A stretch of 33,259 nucleotides of DNA from JAUXFK01 sp034189035 (lineage in GTDB: Bacteria > Desulfobacterota > UBA8473): assembly GCA_034189035.1 (NCBI GenBank), contig JAXHVA010000046.1, positions 1-33,259 on the forward strand. The letters are read 5' to 3'. The position numbers and the translations under genes are program-made. Below are positions 8,665-18,311 of this stretch, one piece after another. Position 1 is the first letter of the stretch, and every line of letters begins with the position of its first letter. The notes below the pieces were generated by a model. That model ran no database searches. It worked only from the letters and a program-made list of their open reading frames with translations, and was not told where the DNA came from.

Positions 8665-9193
8665 ATCTAAAGAGCTCTCCTTGTATCTCGATGGAAATTT
8701 TAAAAATGAAAGAGTATAGTCTTCTTTTTAAAAGGGATATCATTACCATTGTGAAATGGGAAACTGGAAAAAATTTTGATTGCAGTTTATTGCATTTCTT
8801 TTGAAAAAGCGAAAACAGTATTTTGTAAGAATATACACAATTTTTGGGAGGTTTGTAAACGGAAAAATCATTATAACAATCAAAATGATGAAGTTTTGTC
8901 TTTACTAACAGTGATAATTTTGGTTAAAATTTAATATTTGTATTATTTTTAAACAAATAAAACAAAGAAACAATTTGAAAGAAAGTAGTCGTCAAATTGT
9001 AATGCCTGTATTTTCTAAACTTAAGGAATAAGAAGATTTTATCGTCCCGCAGAATATACTCACATTATAGAATACTTGTAAGGATCCGCAAGACGAAATC
9101 CTACAGAACAGGCAAGAGAGTGTTTGTTTGTAGATGTAAAGTGGGGTGCTCCTTTACATCAAGAATTATTTAATTAATTAGGGAGGTGCAGAA
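8665..9193. other. divergent intergenic region, AT-rich
   Basis: A gap of 529 bp between divergently transcribed manB and the acyl-CoA ligase, with no credible ORF. It should hold both promoters. It contains an exact 8-bp inverted repeat CAATTTGA (8971-8978) / TCAAATTG (8992-8999), and GTCAAATTGTAATG at 8991-9004, which resembles the start of the dispersed TCAAATTTTAAT repeat and may be a decayed copy. A strong dyad at 9133-9160 is listed separately. Confidence 0.6.
9133..9160. promoter_or_regulatory. 9-bp dyad upstream of the acyl-CoA ligase, candidate operator
   Basis: GATGTAAAG (9133-9141) and CTTTACATC (9152-9160) are exact reverse complements around a 10-nt centre, ending 33 nt before the ATG at 9194. 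Size and position suit an operator for a dimeric repressor such as a TetR- or FadR-type regulator of fatty-acid genes, or a leader hairpin. No regulator gene lies nearby. The dyad is seen; the function is inferred. Confidence 0.45.
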
Positions 9194-10867
9194 ATGGCAA
9201 ATGAAGGAATTGCTATGTTAAAAATGCTTTTGAATAAAAGGGTATTAAGGTTACTTATGATGAAAAGGACTCGAAAGATCATCATGAATTTAAAAAAGGG
9301 GAATATCTTTCTTTCCGAACTCGATAAGTACCCGGATAAAGATTTTATAATCTATGGTGAAAAGAGGTTCAAATATAGAGATTTTAAAGAAAGAATCAAT
9401 AGATTTAATAATGGGTTGCTTTCCATGGGGTTAAAAAAGGGGGACCATATATCTGCTATGATTGGAAATTCAAACTCAATTTTGGAGGTCGTATTGGGCC
9501 CCACGCTTACAGGGATTGTAACCACCCCAGTTAACTGGCACTTAAAGGGAGATGAGATTGAGTATATTGTCAATAACTCTGAGTCAAAGATGTTTTTTGT
9601 AGATGAAGAATTCCTGGATAGGATAATCCCTATAAGATCAAGATTAAAAAACCTTAAAAGCATCATAGTAATTGGTGACAATGTTCCAGATGGCATGGTA
9701 TCGTATGAAAAGTTTCTCTCTGACTCGTCCAGTACTGATTTGAAGGAGATCACTCCAGGTCATGGGTTCATGCTTTATACATCAGGAACCACCGGAAGGC
9801 CAAAGGGTGCCCACAGTCTTGCACTCGATGACCCAACCGTTATTGACCCGAATGATGTTGCTGACTTTATATTGATGATGGACAATATTGTCAATGGTAC
9901 TGATTTTGGAATAACAACGAACATACATCTGGTTGTTGGACCGATATACCATGCCGGGCCATTAGCATTTTTAACTGCAACATTATTTCATGGTGGAACC
10001 GTTGTTATAATGAGAAAGTTTACTCCTGAGGATGCCTTGAAGCTTATCGAAAAGGAGAAGGTGTCGACATCGTTCATGCCTCCAATAATATTGAAGCGTT
10101 TAATAGATTTTAAAGATAAGGAAAAGTATGATGTGAGTTCTATGAAATCCGTAGTAAGTGGAGCTGCTCCCTGCCCGGTAGAGTTAAAGAAGAAGGTTAT
10201 CGATTATTTTGGACCTGTGTTTTATGAGCTTTATGGCTCAACAGAGGCAGGATTCAATACCGTGCTTACCCCCAATGACTACCAAAAAAAACCTGAAAAA
10301 CTCGCCAGTGTGGGTAGGGTTGCTCCTGGTAATAAGATGAAGGTATTGGATGAGAACGGTAAGGTTGCTCCAAATAGGACTGTTGGTGATCTGTATCTAA
10401 GTAACTCAATGGTGAAGTATCTCGATTACTATAGAGATACAGATAAGACCGAAGGTTCTTTTGCTCATGTGGACGGGGAAAAATATTTCATTGAGGGAGA
10501 GGTTGCTTATTTCGATGAAGATGGGTTCTGTTATATTGTTGATAGAAAAAAGGATATGATTATAAGCGGTGGAGTCAATATATATCCTGCGGAGATCGAG
10601 GAGGTGATTCATTTACACAAGAGCGTATCAGATGTGGCTGTTATCGGTGTGCCGGATGAAGAATGGGGGGAGTCTGTAAAGGCGGTTGTCGTACTCAAAG
10701 AGGATGATAATGTAACCGCTGATGAGATAATAGCCCTATGCAATGAGCATTTAGCAGGATACAAGAGACCAAAGTCTGTAGAATTTGTGGAAGAGATTCC
10801 CAGACATGCCGATGGTAAGCTTATAAAACGCCTATTAAGAGAGAAGTACAAAAGTGAAGTGAAATGA
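9194..10867 (+). CDS. acyl-CoA synthetase (AMP-dependent synthetase/ligase)
   Basis: A 557-residue ANL-family ligase forming acyl-CoA from a carboxylic acid, ATP and CoA through an acyl-adenylate. Motifs: A3 YTSGTTGRPKGA (195-206), A5 ELYGSTEAG (345-353), A8 around VDRKKDMIISGGVNIYPAEIE, and the A10 Lys in ADGKLIKR (K542). A7, normally GD with an Asp gripping the AMP ribose, reads EGEVAYFDEDG with E436. An N-terminal extension of about 30 residues is rich in Lys/Arg/Leu/Met and may touch membranes or be a misplaced start, although GGGAGGT lies 8 nt before this ATG. It stands alone as a transcript behind the dyad at 9133-9160. The acid substrate cannot be read from the sequence. Confidence 0.9.
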   Translation: MANEGIAMLKMLLNKRVLRLLMMKRTRKIIMNLKKGNIFLSELDKYPDKDFIIYGEKRFKYRDFKERINRFNNGLLSMGLKKGDHISAMIGNSNSILEVVLGPTLTGIVTTPVNWHLKGDEIEYIVNNSESKMFFVDEEFLDRIIPIRSRLKNLKSIIVIGDNVPDGMVSYEKFLSDSSSTDLKEITPGHGFMLYTSGTTGRPKGAHSLALDDPTVIDPNDVADFILMMDNIVNGTDFGITTNIHLVVGPIYHAGPLAFLTATLFHGGTVVIMRKFTPEDALKLIEKEKVSTSFMPPIILKRLIDFKDKEKYDVSSMKSVVSGAAPCPVELKKKVIDYFGPVFYELYGSTEAGFNTVLTPNDYQKKPEKLASVGRVAPGNKMKVLDENGKVAPNRTVGDLYLSNSMVKYLDYYRDTDKTEGSFAHVDGEKYFIEGEVAYFDEDGFCYIVDRKKDMIISGGVNIYPAEIEEVIHLHKSVSDVAVIGVPDEEWGESVKAVVVLKEDDNVTADEIIALCNEHLAGYKRPKSVEFVEEIPRHADGKLIKRLLREKYKSEVK

Positions 10868-10930
10868 AATATATATTTATTTTCAAAGGTTTTTGTGTAA
10901 TAGTTTAGCTTTTAAAAAAAGACGAAAAAG

Positions 10931-11027
10931 CGACGGTCAAATTTTAATCCGAATAAAGATCTCACCTTTCCCCTTGTTCCTCCTCAGCTCACTTAGAAAT
11001 CCAGACACTACTCGCATTAAAATTTGA
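10931..11027. repeat. dispersed intergenic repeat, inverted pair (copy A)
   Basis: TCAAATTTTAAT at 10937-10948 (preceded by CGACGG) faces its reverse complement ATTAAAATTTGA at 11016-11027, making a 91-bp MITE-like unit. Reading in from the right end, CTAAGTGAGC matches the inner CCAAGTGAGC of the other copies. Outside the left end, TAATAGTTTAGC (10898-10909) recurs beside the copies at 19950 and 30300. The unit ends about 85 bp before the giant kinase gene, whose promoter may overlap it. Confidence 0.75.
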
Positions 11028-11111
11028 TTGAAATTGAAGTTGATGATGGCTTTATTAATTTCATATAGAACTAGAATTACATATTTTTGTTATATGGAGT
11101 GAGGGATATGA

Positions 11112-14100
11112 ATGCTTGAGTTAAAAGGGTATTCAATAATAGAAGAGATCTTTAGGGGGTATCATGCTACTTTATACAGGGGTATACGAGATAGCGATAA
11201 AAGCCCTGTATTGATAAAGACTTTTGTTACTGAGGATGTAACCCAGGCGCAGATTGCTAAATTCAAACTAGAGTTTTCAAACACCTTGCATATAATATCT
11301 GATAACATTATAAAACCAAAATGCATTGAAGAATACAGAAACGGTATAGCTTTTGTTATGGAGGATTTTGCAGGGCTTCCCATTAGGGAATATTTCCAAA
11401 ACTCCAGTCATAGCATGATTCCTTTATTTCTCGATATATCCATCCAGCTTGTAGATGCATTGATAACGATCCATAAACACAATATCATCCATAAGGAAGT
11501 TACTCCGCGAAATATATTGGTTGACGCAAAGATAATTAAGGCAAAGATTATGGATTTTGGACTTTCATCCATTCTTACAAGAGAGTATGAGGATATCTAT
11601 AATCCTGAGGTTTTGCGAGATATTTTGCCCTATATTTCACCAGAGCAAACAGGCCGCATGAATCGAATTATAGATTACCGTACTGATATCTATTCTCTGG
11701 GTGTCGTATTATATGAGATGCTGACGGGAGTTTTGCCCTTTTATTCTGATAATCCGATTGAAATTTTCCATGGTCATATAGCGATAATACCAAACTCACC
11801 CAAAGAGGTTAATCCAGATGTCCCTGAAGAGATTTCAAATATCATTATGAAGATGCTCTCAAAGGATCCTGAAGACAGATACCACAGTGGATACATGCTG
11901 AGGGCCGATCTCGATGAATGCCTTGACCAAATAAGGCGGGTAGGCAGGATCCGGCCATTTACAATCGGAAAGTTCGACATATCTGATAGATTGGTTTTAC
12001 CTCAGAAGATATATGGTAGGGAAAAAGAAACAGATTTCTTAATGGCAGCCTTTGACCTTATTACTGAGGGGAACTCAAAAGTGATTCTCGTTAAAGGACC
12101 TGCTGGAATTGGCAAGACCATGCTGGTCAATGAGATTCACAGACCTGTAGTAGCGCGAGGGGGGTTCTTCATTTCAGGTAAGTTTGACCGATTGTCAATG
12201 AATAAGCCATACAGTGCTTTCATCCAGTCCTTTCAGGAGTTGATTCGACAGGTTCTCTCTGGGAGTGAAGAAAAGATTAATAAAAAAAAGAGGCGATTGA
12301 AAGAGGCGTTATGCGGTACTGGTAAGATCATAACGGATATAATTCCAGATGTAGAACTCTTAATCGGTAAACAGCCTGATGTTGTGAAACTCGGACCTGA
12401 AGAGACACGAAATAGGTTTCACATTGTCTTTCGGAAATTTATCAGTGTTTTCGCAAAAAAAGAGCACCCTCTGGTCCTCTTTGCTGACGACCTGCAATGG
12501 GCAGATATTTCAAGCTTAAAAATGTTCCATACCCTCGTTGAAGATTCATCTCTTAAATATATCCTCTTCATTGGTGCAATCCGTAAGGCAGGAATTACAA
12601 GCACACATCCGATTTTTACAGTGATTAAAGAGATGGAAAATGGCGATATCCCATTTAACTCTATATTATTAGAACCTTTGAATCTCGCCAATGTCAACTG
12701 CTTCATCTGTGATACCCTGAAGACGAATCCGAAAAGTACAAAATTCCTCTCAGAGCAGGTATATCGGAAAACAGGAGGGAATCCGCTTTTCATTAAACAA
12801 ATTTTGAAAATGCTTTATGAAGAGAAAATCCTTGAATTTTTGGCAGATTCGGGTTGGCAGTGGGATATGAGGCGGATAGAGAGAATGGATCTTAAGGATA
12901 ATCTGCTTGATCTGATGATAACAAGGATACAAAAGCTATCAGAGGGTTCAAAGGAGTTAGTAAAACTTGCCTCTGCTATTGGCAATAATTTTGATCTCCA
13001 AACACTTGCAAAAATATATGGTAGATCTGTCGAAGAAACATATGCCAATTTGTTGGAGGCCATAATGGCCGGCCTCGTCTTTTCAAGGGATAAAGACTAC
13101 ATATTTGTTCATGACAGGATTCAAGAGGCAGTTTATTCCTTGTTATCTGAACAGGAGAGGGGACGGTTACACGATCGTATCGGAAATGTTCTTTTGAAAA
13201 GTGGGTTGCCTGAAGTTACTCCTGATGGAATCTTCAATATCGTAGATCAGTTAAATCTCGGAAAGGAAAGTATCTCAAGCCCGCAGGAACAGGATCGACT
13301 TGCTCAGTTGAACCTTATTGCAGCGAAGGAAGCAAAGTTGTCTTCCGCATATGAATCGTCTTTGAAATATATTGATCAAGGTATGGCACTTTTATCTGAA
13401 AACAGTTGGGAAAAGAATTATCCTCTTACTTTTTCCTATTATATTGAAAGAGGAAATGTTGAGTATCTCTTTACAGACTGGGATAGATCCTTAGTCACTT
13501 TTGATGAGGCATTCAAACATGCCAGAAATCTATTGGATCGCTGCAAGATTTGTCGACATAAGATGATATTGTATCGAATGAAGAATGAGTTGACCAAGTG
13601 TTTAAAATTGGGGATAGAGACACTCGATGAATTGGGAATAGAACTAAAAGCGTTTCCTAATGAATCCGAACTTATGACAGAAATTGACCATATTAGAACC
13701 CTGCTTGCGAATAAAGATCCAGAATACTTATATAATCTTCCCGAGATGGAAGACCAGGAAAAACTGGTTGCTATGGAAATCCTCTTAGAATTAGCTTCGC
13801 CATGCTATTTTTTAGGCTCTTTAATGTTACATTTTTTAGGAATATCTCTCATAGAGCTTTCTTTAGTATACGGAAACAATCCTTTTACAGCTGTTGGTTA
13901 TGCCTTTTATTCAGGTGTAACCCTGACATGTGTGTTACATGATTTTGAAAACGCAAGGAAATACGGCGAGCTCGCTGTTAGGCTCAATGATGAACGTTAT
14001 TGTAACAGAACAAATGAAGCACTCATTATGAATATATGGGGAGGGTTTATCAGCCATCACATCGAACCGATCGATAGTGCAAGAAACCATCTAATGAGGG

Positions 14101-17066
14101 GGTATAAAAGCGGACTGCAAAACGGCGCATATTATTGGGCAGGCTATTGTGCTGTAAACTTTATCATGGGATGTTTTTGGGGGACCAATACTCTGGAACA
14201 CCTTTCAAAGAAGATCGATGAGATCCTGCCGGTATTGTGCAAAGTCGATCAGAACATGGCACAGTTCTTTTATGGGATAAAAGCGGGAATTTTCAATCTC
14301 ACCACAGTCGTTGAGGATAAGGCCGATCTTTCGCACATCTGGCCGGATTCGACTAAGGTGATAGAGAACTTTGCTCAAAAGAATGATGTAATTTTCAACT
14401 TCTTTAGTATCGTTTTGAAACTGTGTCTGTCAAACTGGTATTCAGGCTATGAGATGGCTATAAAGTTTGCACAGAAAGCAGAAAAGTCTATTGTTGGAGG
14501 TGTGGGGACATTTATTGAACCTGTCTTCAATCTACACCAGGCGATTGCCTTTTCTGCAACGTATGATGATGCCGATAGTTACAGACAATCTCAGTACCTG
14601 GAAAAGATAAAACAGAGTATTGCAAGATTTGAACAATGGGCAAAGTTTGCTCCGGCAACATATATGCATCAGGTTTTGTTAATAAAGGCTGAGCTGGCAA
14701 GGATTCTCGGTAAGGACTTCAAAAAGGTGATGGATCTCTATGATATGGCTATAGACGCTGCTAATGAAAGTGGGTTTCTACAGAACGAGGCGCTTGCCAA
14801 TGAACTGGCTGCCAGGTTTTATCTTGCTCAGGGCAAGGAGAAGATAGCCTCTTTGTATATGCAACAAGCCCGCTATACATATGCAAAGTGGGGAGCAAAA
14901 GGCAAGGCTATGGATATGGAAAAGAGATATCCCCATCTCTTGAAGGATTCATTGGATGATATGCTCGATCTTCATGCAATCAGGCATCCACCCGATCTGC
15001 CCCAAACAAACCAGTCGCTGCGTCTCGACTATGTAAGCGTGATCAAGTCATTACAGGCTATTTCCAGTGAGATCATACGAGAAAAACTGCTGGAGATATT
15101 GATGAAGGTAGTCGTCGAGACAGCCGGTGCCAGCAGAGGTCTCTACGTTTCGGTAAGGGGTTGCGATATGTTTGTTGAGGCAGAAAGAATTACAGAGGGT
15201 GGTGGCTTCACACGGACTAAACCTGTTTCCGTTGACGAGTACAATAACCTCTTGATGCCCGTTGCAAACTGTGTCAAGCAAACCATGGCCCATCTGGTTG
15301 TTGATGATGCTACTAAGGAGAAAGACTATATGTCCGATCCGTATATGATTCAAAGTGAGCCAAAATCGATATTATGCATACCCGTTATCAGGCAATCAAA
15401 CCTGATGGGAATGCTTTATCTTGAAAATAAATATACTGCAAACGCATTCACGCCTGATAGAGTCGAAGTTTTACATTTGTTGGCATCCCAGGCAGCCATA
15501 TCCCTGGAAAATGCTATGTTGGTTGAGGATATGAAGAGGGCGCAGTTGGCACTGAGGGAGAGTGAGACGCGATTTAGAGACTTCATTGACAACCTGGCTG
15601 ACATGGCATATGAAACAGATTCAATGGGTAATATAACCTATGTCAACAAAATGGCCGAGACGATTGTTGGTGTCCCCTTGAACGATCTTCTAGGAAGGTC
15701 TTATTTTCCTTTTATTACAAGGGAGAGTCAAGAAACAGCTATTGATGTAATGCAAAGAACATTAAACGGGGAGAGTCTAGAATTTGAATTAAACTTCACC
15801 AGTGGAAGAACCTGTCAATTTAAGAACGAGCCTCTAAGGAATAAGGACGAACAGGTTATTGGTTTTTTTGGCATTGCCAGGGACATCACAGAGCGAAAAA
15901 GAACTGAGGAAGAGACTGTAAAATATAAGGCCCAACTTCAACGAGTAAAAAAGGTTGAGGCCATCGGCACTCTCGCTGGTGGTGTAGCTCATGACTTCAA
16001 TAATCTGCTAATGGGAATACAGGGACGCACCTCTTTGATGATGATGAAAATTAACTCAGGACATCCTCATTACGAACACCTCAAGGGCATAGATGATACT
16101 GTTAAGAGTGCAGTTTATCTGACCAGACAACTCCTTGGTTTAGCAAGAGGGGGGAAGTATGAAGTCAAACCTGTTGACTTGAATGAAATCGTCAGAGAAC
16201 AGACCCTTTTGTTTGGTCGTACCCGGAAAGAAATCATTGTCCATGAGGAGTATAAGGATCGACTTCTTATAGTAAAGGTCGACCAAGGTCAGATAGAACA
16301 AGTGCTCTTAAACATCTATATTAATGCGTGGCAGGCAATGCCTGGTGGTGGTCATCTCTATGTCCAGACAGAGGATATACCTCTGAGTCAGGCTTTTGTA
16401 AGACCCTTTGAAGTTAAACCCGGTAGGTATGTCCGGGTTTCTATTCGAGATACAGGAATGGGTATGGATGAGGAGACCCAGCAGAAGATATTTGATCCGT
16501 TCTTTACCACAAAGGAATTGGGGAGGGGTACTGGGTTAGGTTTGGCATCAGTTTATGGAATAATTAAGAATCATGGTGGCTTTATCGACGTTTTCAGCGA
16601 AGTGGGTAGAGGAGCGAAGTTCGACATATATCTGCCGGCTTCTAAAGCTAAAATCAGAAAAGAGCGGACGGTTTCGCAAGAATTGTTGAAGGGGATAGGG
16701 ACGCTCCTTTTTGTAGATGATGAGAGCCAGATTATCGAAGTTGGCGTGGAGATGTTAGAGACGCTGGGGTATAAGGTGTTAACAGCAAAAAGTGGCAAAG
16801 ATGCAATACAGATATATAAAGAGAGAGGAGACCAGATTGATCTGGTTATCCTGGATATGATTATGCCTGGGCTGGATGGTGGTGATACCTATGACATGTT
16901 GAAAGAGATCAATCATGATGTAAGGGTTTTACTTTCAAGTGGGTACAGTATAGACGGTGAGGCAGAAAGTATATTAGAGCGAGGCTGTAATGGTTTTATT
17001 CAAAAGCCTTTTAAGATAGAACAAGTATCAAAAAAGGTAAAGGAGGTTATGAAAAAAACCGATTAG
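11112..17066 (+). CDS. hybrid Ser/Thr kinase-like / AAA ATPase / GAF-PAS sensor histidine kinase / receiver
   Basis: A 1984-residue cytoplasmic signalling protein of the HstK-like trifunctional class. Order: protein-kinase-like domain (about 1-275: K36, HKEVTPRN 127-134, DFG 148-150, SPEQTGRMN); AAA/STAND ATPase (Walker A GPAGIGKT 329-336, Walker B LVLFADD 454-460); a long helical TPR-like stretch (about 700-1290); GAF (about 1325-1475); PAS (about 1481-1597); HisKA with H1627 in GGVAHDFNN; HATPase with N1738 and DTGMGM from D1780; receiver with DD 1869-1870, phospho-acceptor D1915 and K1965. The catalytic-loop Asp of the first kinase is Glu (E129), so Ser/Thr phosphorylation is doubtful. The ligand is unknown. 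GAGGGA lies just upstream of the ATG; the ATG at 11108 dies at once. No partner response regulator lies beside it, so output probably goes through its own receiver or by relay. Confidence 0.93.
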   Translation: MLELKGYSIIEEIFRGYHATLYRGIRDSDKSPVLIKTFVTEDVTQAQIAKFKLEFSNTLHIISDNIIKPKCIEEYRNGIAFVMEDFAGLPIREYFQNSSHSMIPLFLDISIQLVDALITIHKHNIIHKEVTPRNILVDAKIIKAKIMDFGLSSILTREYEDIYNPEVLRDILPYISPEQTGRMNRIIDYRTDIYSLGVVLYEMLTGVLPFYSDNPIEIFHGHIAIIPNSPKEVNPDVPEEISNIIMKMLSKDPEDRYHSGYMLRADLDECLDQIRRVGRIRPFTIGKFDISDRLVLPQKIYGREKETDFLMAAFDLITEGNSKVILVKGPAGIGKTMLVNEIHRPVVARGGFFISGKFDRLSMNKPYSAFIQSFQELIRQVLSGSEEKINKKKRRLKEALCGTGKIITDIIPDVELLIGKQPDVVKLGPEETRNRFHIVFRKFISVFAKKEHPLVLFADDLQWADISSLKMFHTLVEDSSLKYILFIGAIRKAGITSTHPIFTVIKEMENGDIPFNSILLEPLNLANVNCFICDTLKTNPKSTKFLSEQVYRKTGGNPLFIKQILKMLYEEKILEFLADSGWQWDMRRIERMDLKDNLLDLMITRIQKLSEGSKELVKLASAIGNNFDLQTLAKIYGRSVEETYANLLEAIMAGLVFSRDKDYIFVHDRIQEAVYSLLSEQERGRLHDRIGNVLLKSGLPEVTPDGIFNIVDQLNLGKESISSPQEQDRLAQLNLIAAKEAKLSSAYESSLKYIDQGMALLSENSWEKNYPLTFSYYIERGNVEYLFTDWDRSLVTFDEAFKHARNLLDRCKICRHKMILYRMKNELTKCLKLGIETLDELGIELKAFPNESELMTEIDHIRTLLANKDPEYLYNLPEMEDQEKLVAMEILLELASPCYFLGSLMLHFLGISLIELSLVYGNNPFTAVGYAFYSGVTLTCVLHDFENARKYGELAVRLNDERYCNRTNEALIMNIWGGFISHHIEPIDSARNHLMRGYKSGLQNGAYYWAGYCAVNFIMGCFWGTNTLEHLSKKIDEILPVLCKVDQNMAQFFYGIKAGIFNLTTVVEDKADLSHIWPDSTKVIENFAQKNDVIFNFFSIVLKLCLSNWYSGYEMAIKFAQKAEKSIVGGVGTFIEPVFNLHQAIAFSATYDDADSYRQSQYLEKIKQSIARFEQWAKFAPATYMHQVLLIKAELARILGKDFKKVMDLYDMAIDAANESGFLQNEALANELAARFYLAQGKEKIASLYMQQARYTYAKWGAKGKAMDMEKRYPHLLKDSLDDMLDLHAIRHPPDLPQTNQSLRLDYVSVIKSLQAISSEIIREKLLEILMKVVVETAGASRGLYVSVRGCDMFVEAERITEGGGFTRTKPVSVDEYNNLLMPVANCVKQTMAHLVVDDATKEKDYMSDPYMIQSEPKSILCIPVIRQSNLMGMLYLENKYTANAFTPDRVEVLHLLASQAAISLENAMLVEDMKRAQLALRESETRFRDFIDNLADMAYETDSMGNITYVNKMAETIVGVPLNDLLGRSYFPFITRESQETAIDVMQRTLNGESLEFELNFTSGRTCQFKNEPLRNKDEQVIGFFGIARDITERKRTEEETVKYKAQLQRVKKVEAIGTLAGGVAHDFNNLLMGIQGRTSLMMMKINSGHPHYEHLKGIDDTVKSAVYLTRQLLGLARGGKYEVKPVDLNEIVREQTLLFGRTRKEIIVHEEYKDRLLIVKVDQGQIEQVLLNIYINAWQAMPGGGHLYVQTEDIPLSQAFVRPFEVKPGRYVRVSIRDTGMGMDEETQQKIFDPFFTTKELGRGTGLGLASVYGIIKNHGGFIDVFSEVGRGAKFDIYLPASKAKIRKERTVSQELLKGIGTLLFVDDESQIIEVGVEMLETLGYKVLTAKSGKDAIQIYKERGDQIDLVILDMIMPGLDGGDTYDMLKEINHDVRVLLSSGYSIDGEAESILERGCNGFIQKPFKIEQVSKKVKEVMKKTD

Positions 17067-17078
17067 CATTTGCTAATC
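17061..17078. other. short palindrome spanning two convergent stop codons
   Basis: GATTAGCA (17061-17068) and TGCTAATC (17071-17078) are exact reverse complements around TT. It covers the TAG of the giant kinase gene and touches the stop of the facing dehydrogenase gene, with 10 bp between the coding regions. It could fold in both transcripts, but there is no T-run, so a terminator role is weakly supported. Confidence 0.4.
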
Positions 17079-18207
17079 AAGGCTCGGAAGTTGCTGTAAG
17101 AGGAAAGATAATTGCATTTGATAACTTTTGAGTATCCTCTTTGCTTCTCCATATAATCCTTCGAACAGCATGGTCTACAGCGATATTGAAAGAGAGATTG
17201 CTTCTAAAGGCCGTTCGAAAAGTAAGCCCCAGCATCTTTCTTACAGTGCGTCTGATCCTTTTTAGGGTTATTTCATGACTCAGATTTTCGATTTCTAGAT
17301 ATTGTATAGAGCAGACTCCACCCATATTTGCGATAAAGTCCTGGCAATAGACAATGCCCTTTTTATGAAGCATGATACCTGTTTCCGGGTTTTGGAGCTG
17401 GTTGTTGGCCGGGCCGCAGAGGATTTTAAACTTACAGTTGTCGACGTTTTGTTTGGTAATAACCTCCCCCTTTGCTGCAGGCGATAAGATATCTACCTCA
17501 ATACCAAAGATATCCTCCGGGTCAACAGGTTTTATGTCTGGAAATTTTTCAATGGCTGATAGTACTTTCTCTTCTCTTATATCAGTTACATATACTTCCA
17601 TTCCTGCATCGCTGAGCAGTTGCATAAGCATCATGCCAACCTTTCCTAGTCCCTGGATCAAGACTCTTTTTCCACAGAGAGTCCGTCTTCCATAAAAGAG
17701 ATCCATTGCGAAATAATCGACTGCATATTCAATCGCTGAAAACACCCCATGAGCTGTATAAGGAGAAGGATCTACTGATGTCCCAAAGATATTTCTACAG
17801 TATTTTTTTACGATGTTCATATCTTGAACTGTAGTGTTCATATCTTCCGCTGTACAGTATACGTCTTTTTCTCTGTTGACCCATGCAACGAATTTCCCAA
17901 ACTCTTCAAGGGTCTTTTCACGCTTTTTCCCTTTTATATTTGGATCACATACGATGATTGACTTCCCGCCCCCAAGTGGCAGATCTGAAATTGCGTTTTT
18001 AAATGTCATGCCACGACTTAAGCGCAAAACATCGGTTAGCGCCGTAGCCTCATTGTCGTAATTCGCCATTCTGCAACCACCAAGCGCCCACCCCCTCGAT
18101 GTGTCGTGAATCGCAATAAAAGAGATAATCCCAGGTACAATTTCAGATCGATAAACAGCTTCCCATTGTGGAATATTGAGCCTTTTGACCTCTTTGGGAT
18201 CAAACAT
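17077..18207 (-). CDS. Glu/Leu/Phe/Val dehydrogenase, leucine-dehydrogenase-like
   Basis: A 376-residue NAD-dependent amino-acid dehydrogenase interconverting a branched or aromatic amino acid and its 2-oxo acid plus ammonia. Seen: ALGGCRM (substrate pocket), GMTFKNA with K70, the catalytic glycine-rich PLGGGK with K82, EDMNTTVQDM, and the Rossmann motif GLGKVG (186-191). Length and motif order fit leucine dehydrogenase (about 365 residues) better than glutamate dehydrogenase (about 420-450). I place the start at the ATG at 18207, which has AAGGAGC 7 nt upstream; the frame stays open to a TTG at 18252 without a ribosome site. It lies 104 nt downstream of the crotonase gene on the same strand, suggesting a role with CoA-ester or branched-chain metabolism. 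Confidence 0.85.
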   Translation of the reverse strand: MFDPKEVKRLNIPQWEAVYRSEIVPGIISFIAIHDTSRGWALGGCRMANYDNEATALTDVLRLSRGMTFKNAISDLPLGGGKSIIVCDPNIKGKKREKTLEEFGKFVAWVNREKDVYCTAEDMNTTVQDMNIVKKYCRNIFGTSVDPSPYTAHGVFSAIEYAVDYFAMDLFYGRRTLCGKRVLIQGLGKVGMMLMQLLSDAGMEVYVTDIREEKVLSAIEKFPDIKPVDPEDIFGIEVDILSPAAKGEVITKQNVDNCKFKILCGPANNQLQNPETGIMLHKKGIVYCQDFIANMGGVCSIQYLEIENLSHEITLKRIRRTVRKMLGLTFRTAFRSNLSFNIAVDHAVRRIIWRSKEDTQKLSNAIIFPLTATSEP

Positions 18208-18311
18208 GAAATGCTCCTTTTTAAAAGATACTAGTAAAAGAGAGCAGGACAAAAGAAGGCTTCCCTTTTGCCCTGCCGTTTTATTTAGAGGGATGTCTCT
18301 GTTTTCTCTGT

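Noticed and set aside
10931..11027. CRISPR-like repeats
   Set aside because: Copies are scattered over more than 20 kb, in both orientations and without regular spacers, so they are dispersed elements, not an array.
18208..18252. 15-residue N-terminal extension of the leucine-dehydrogenase-like protein
   Set aside because: It needs a TTG start without a ribosome site, while the ATG at 18207 has AAGGAGC at good spacing and matches the family's N-terminus.
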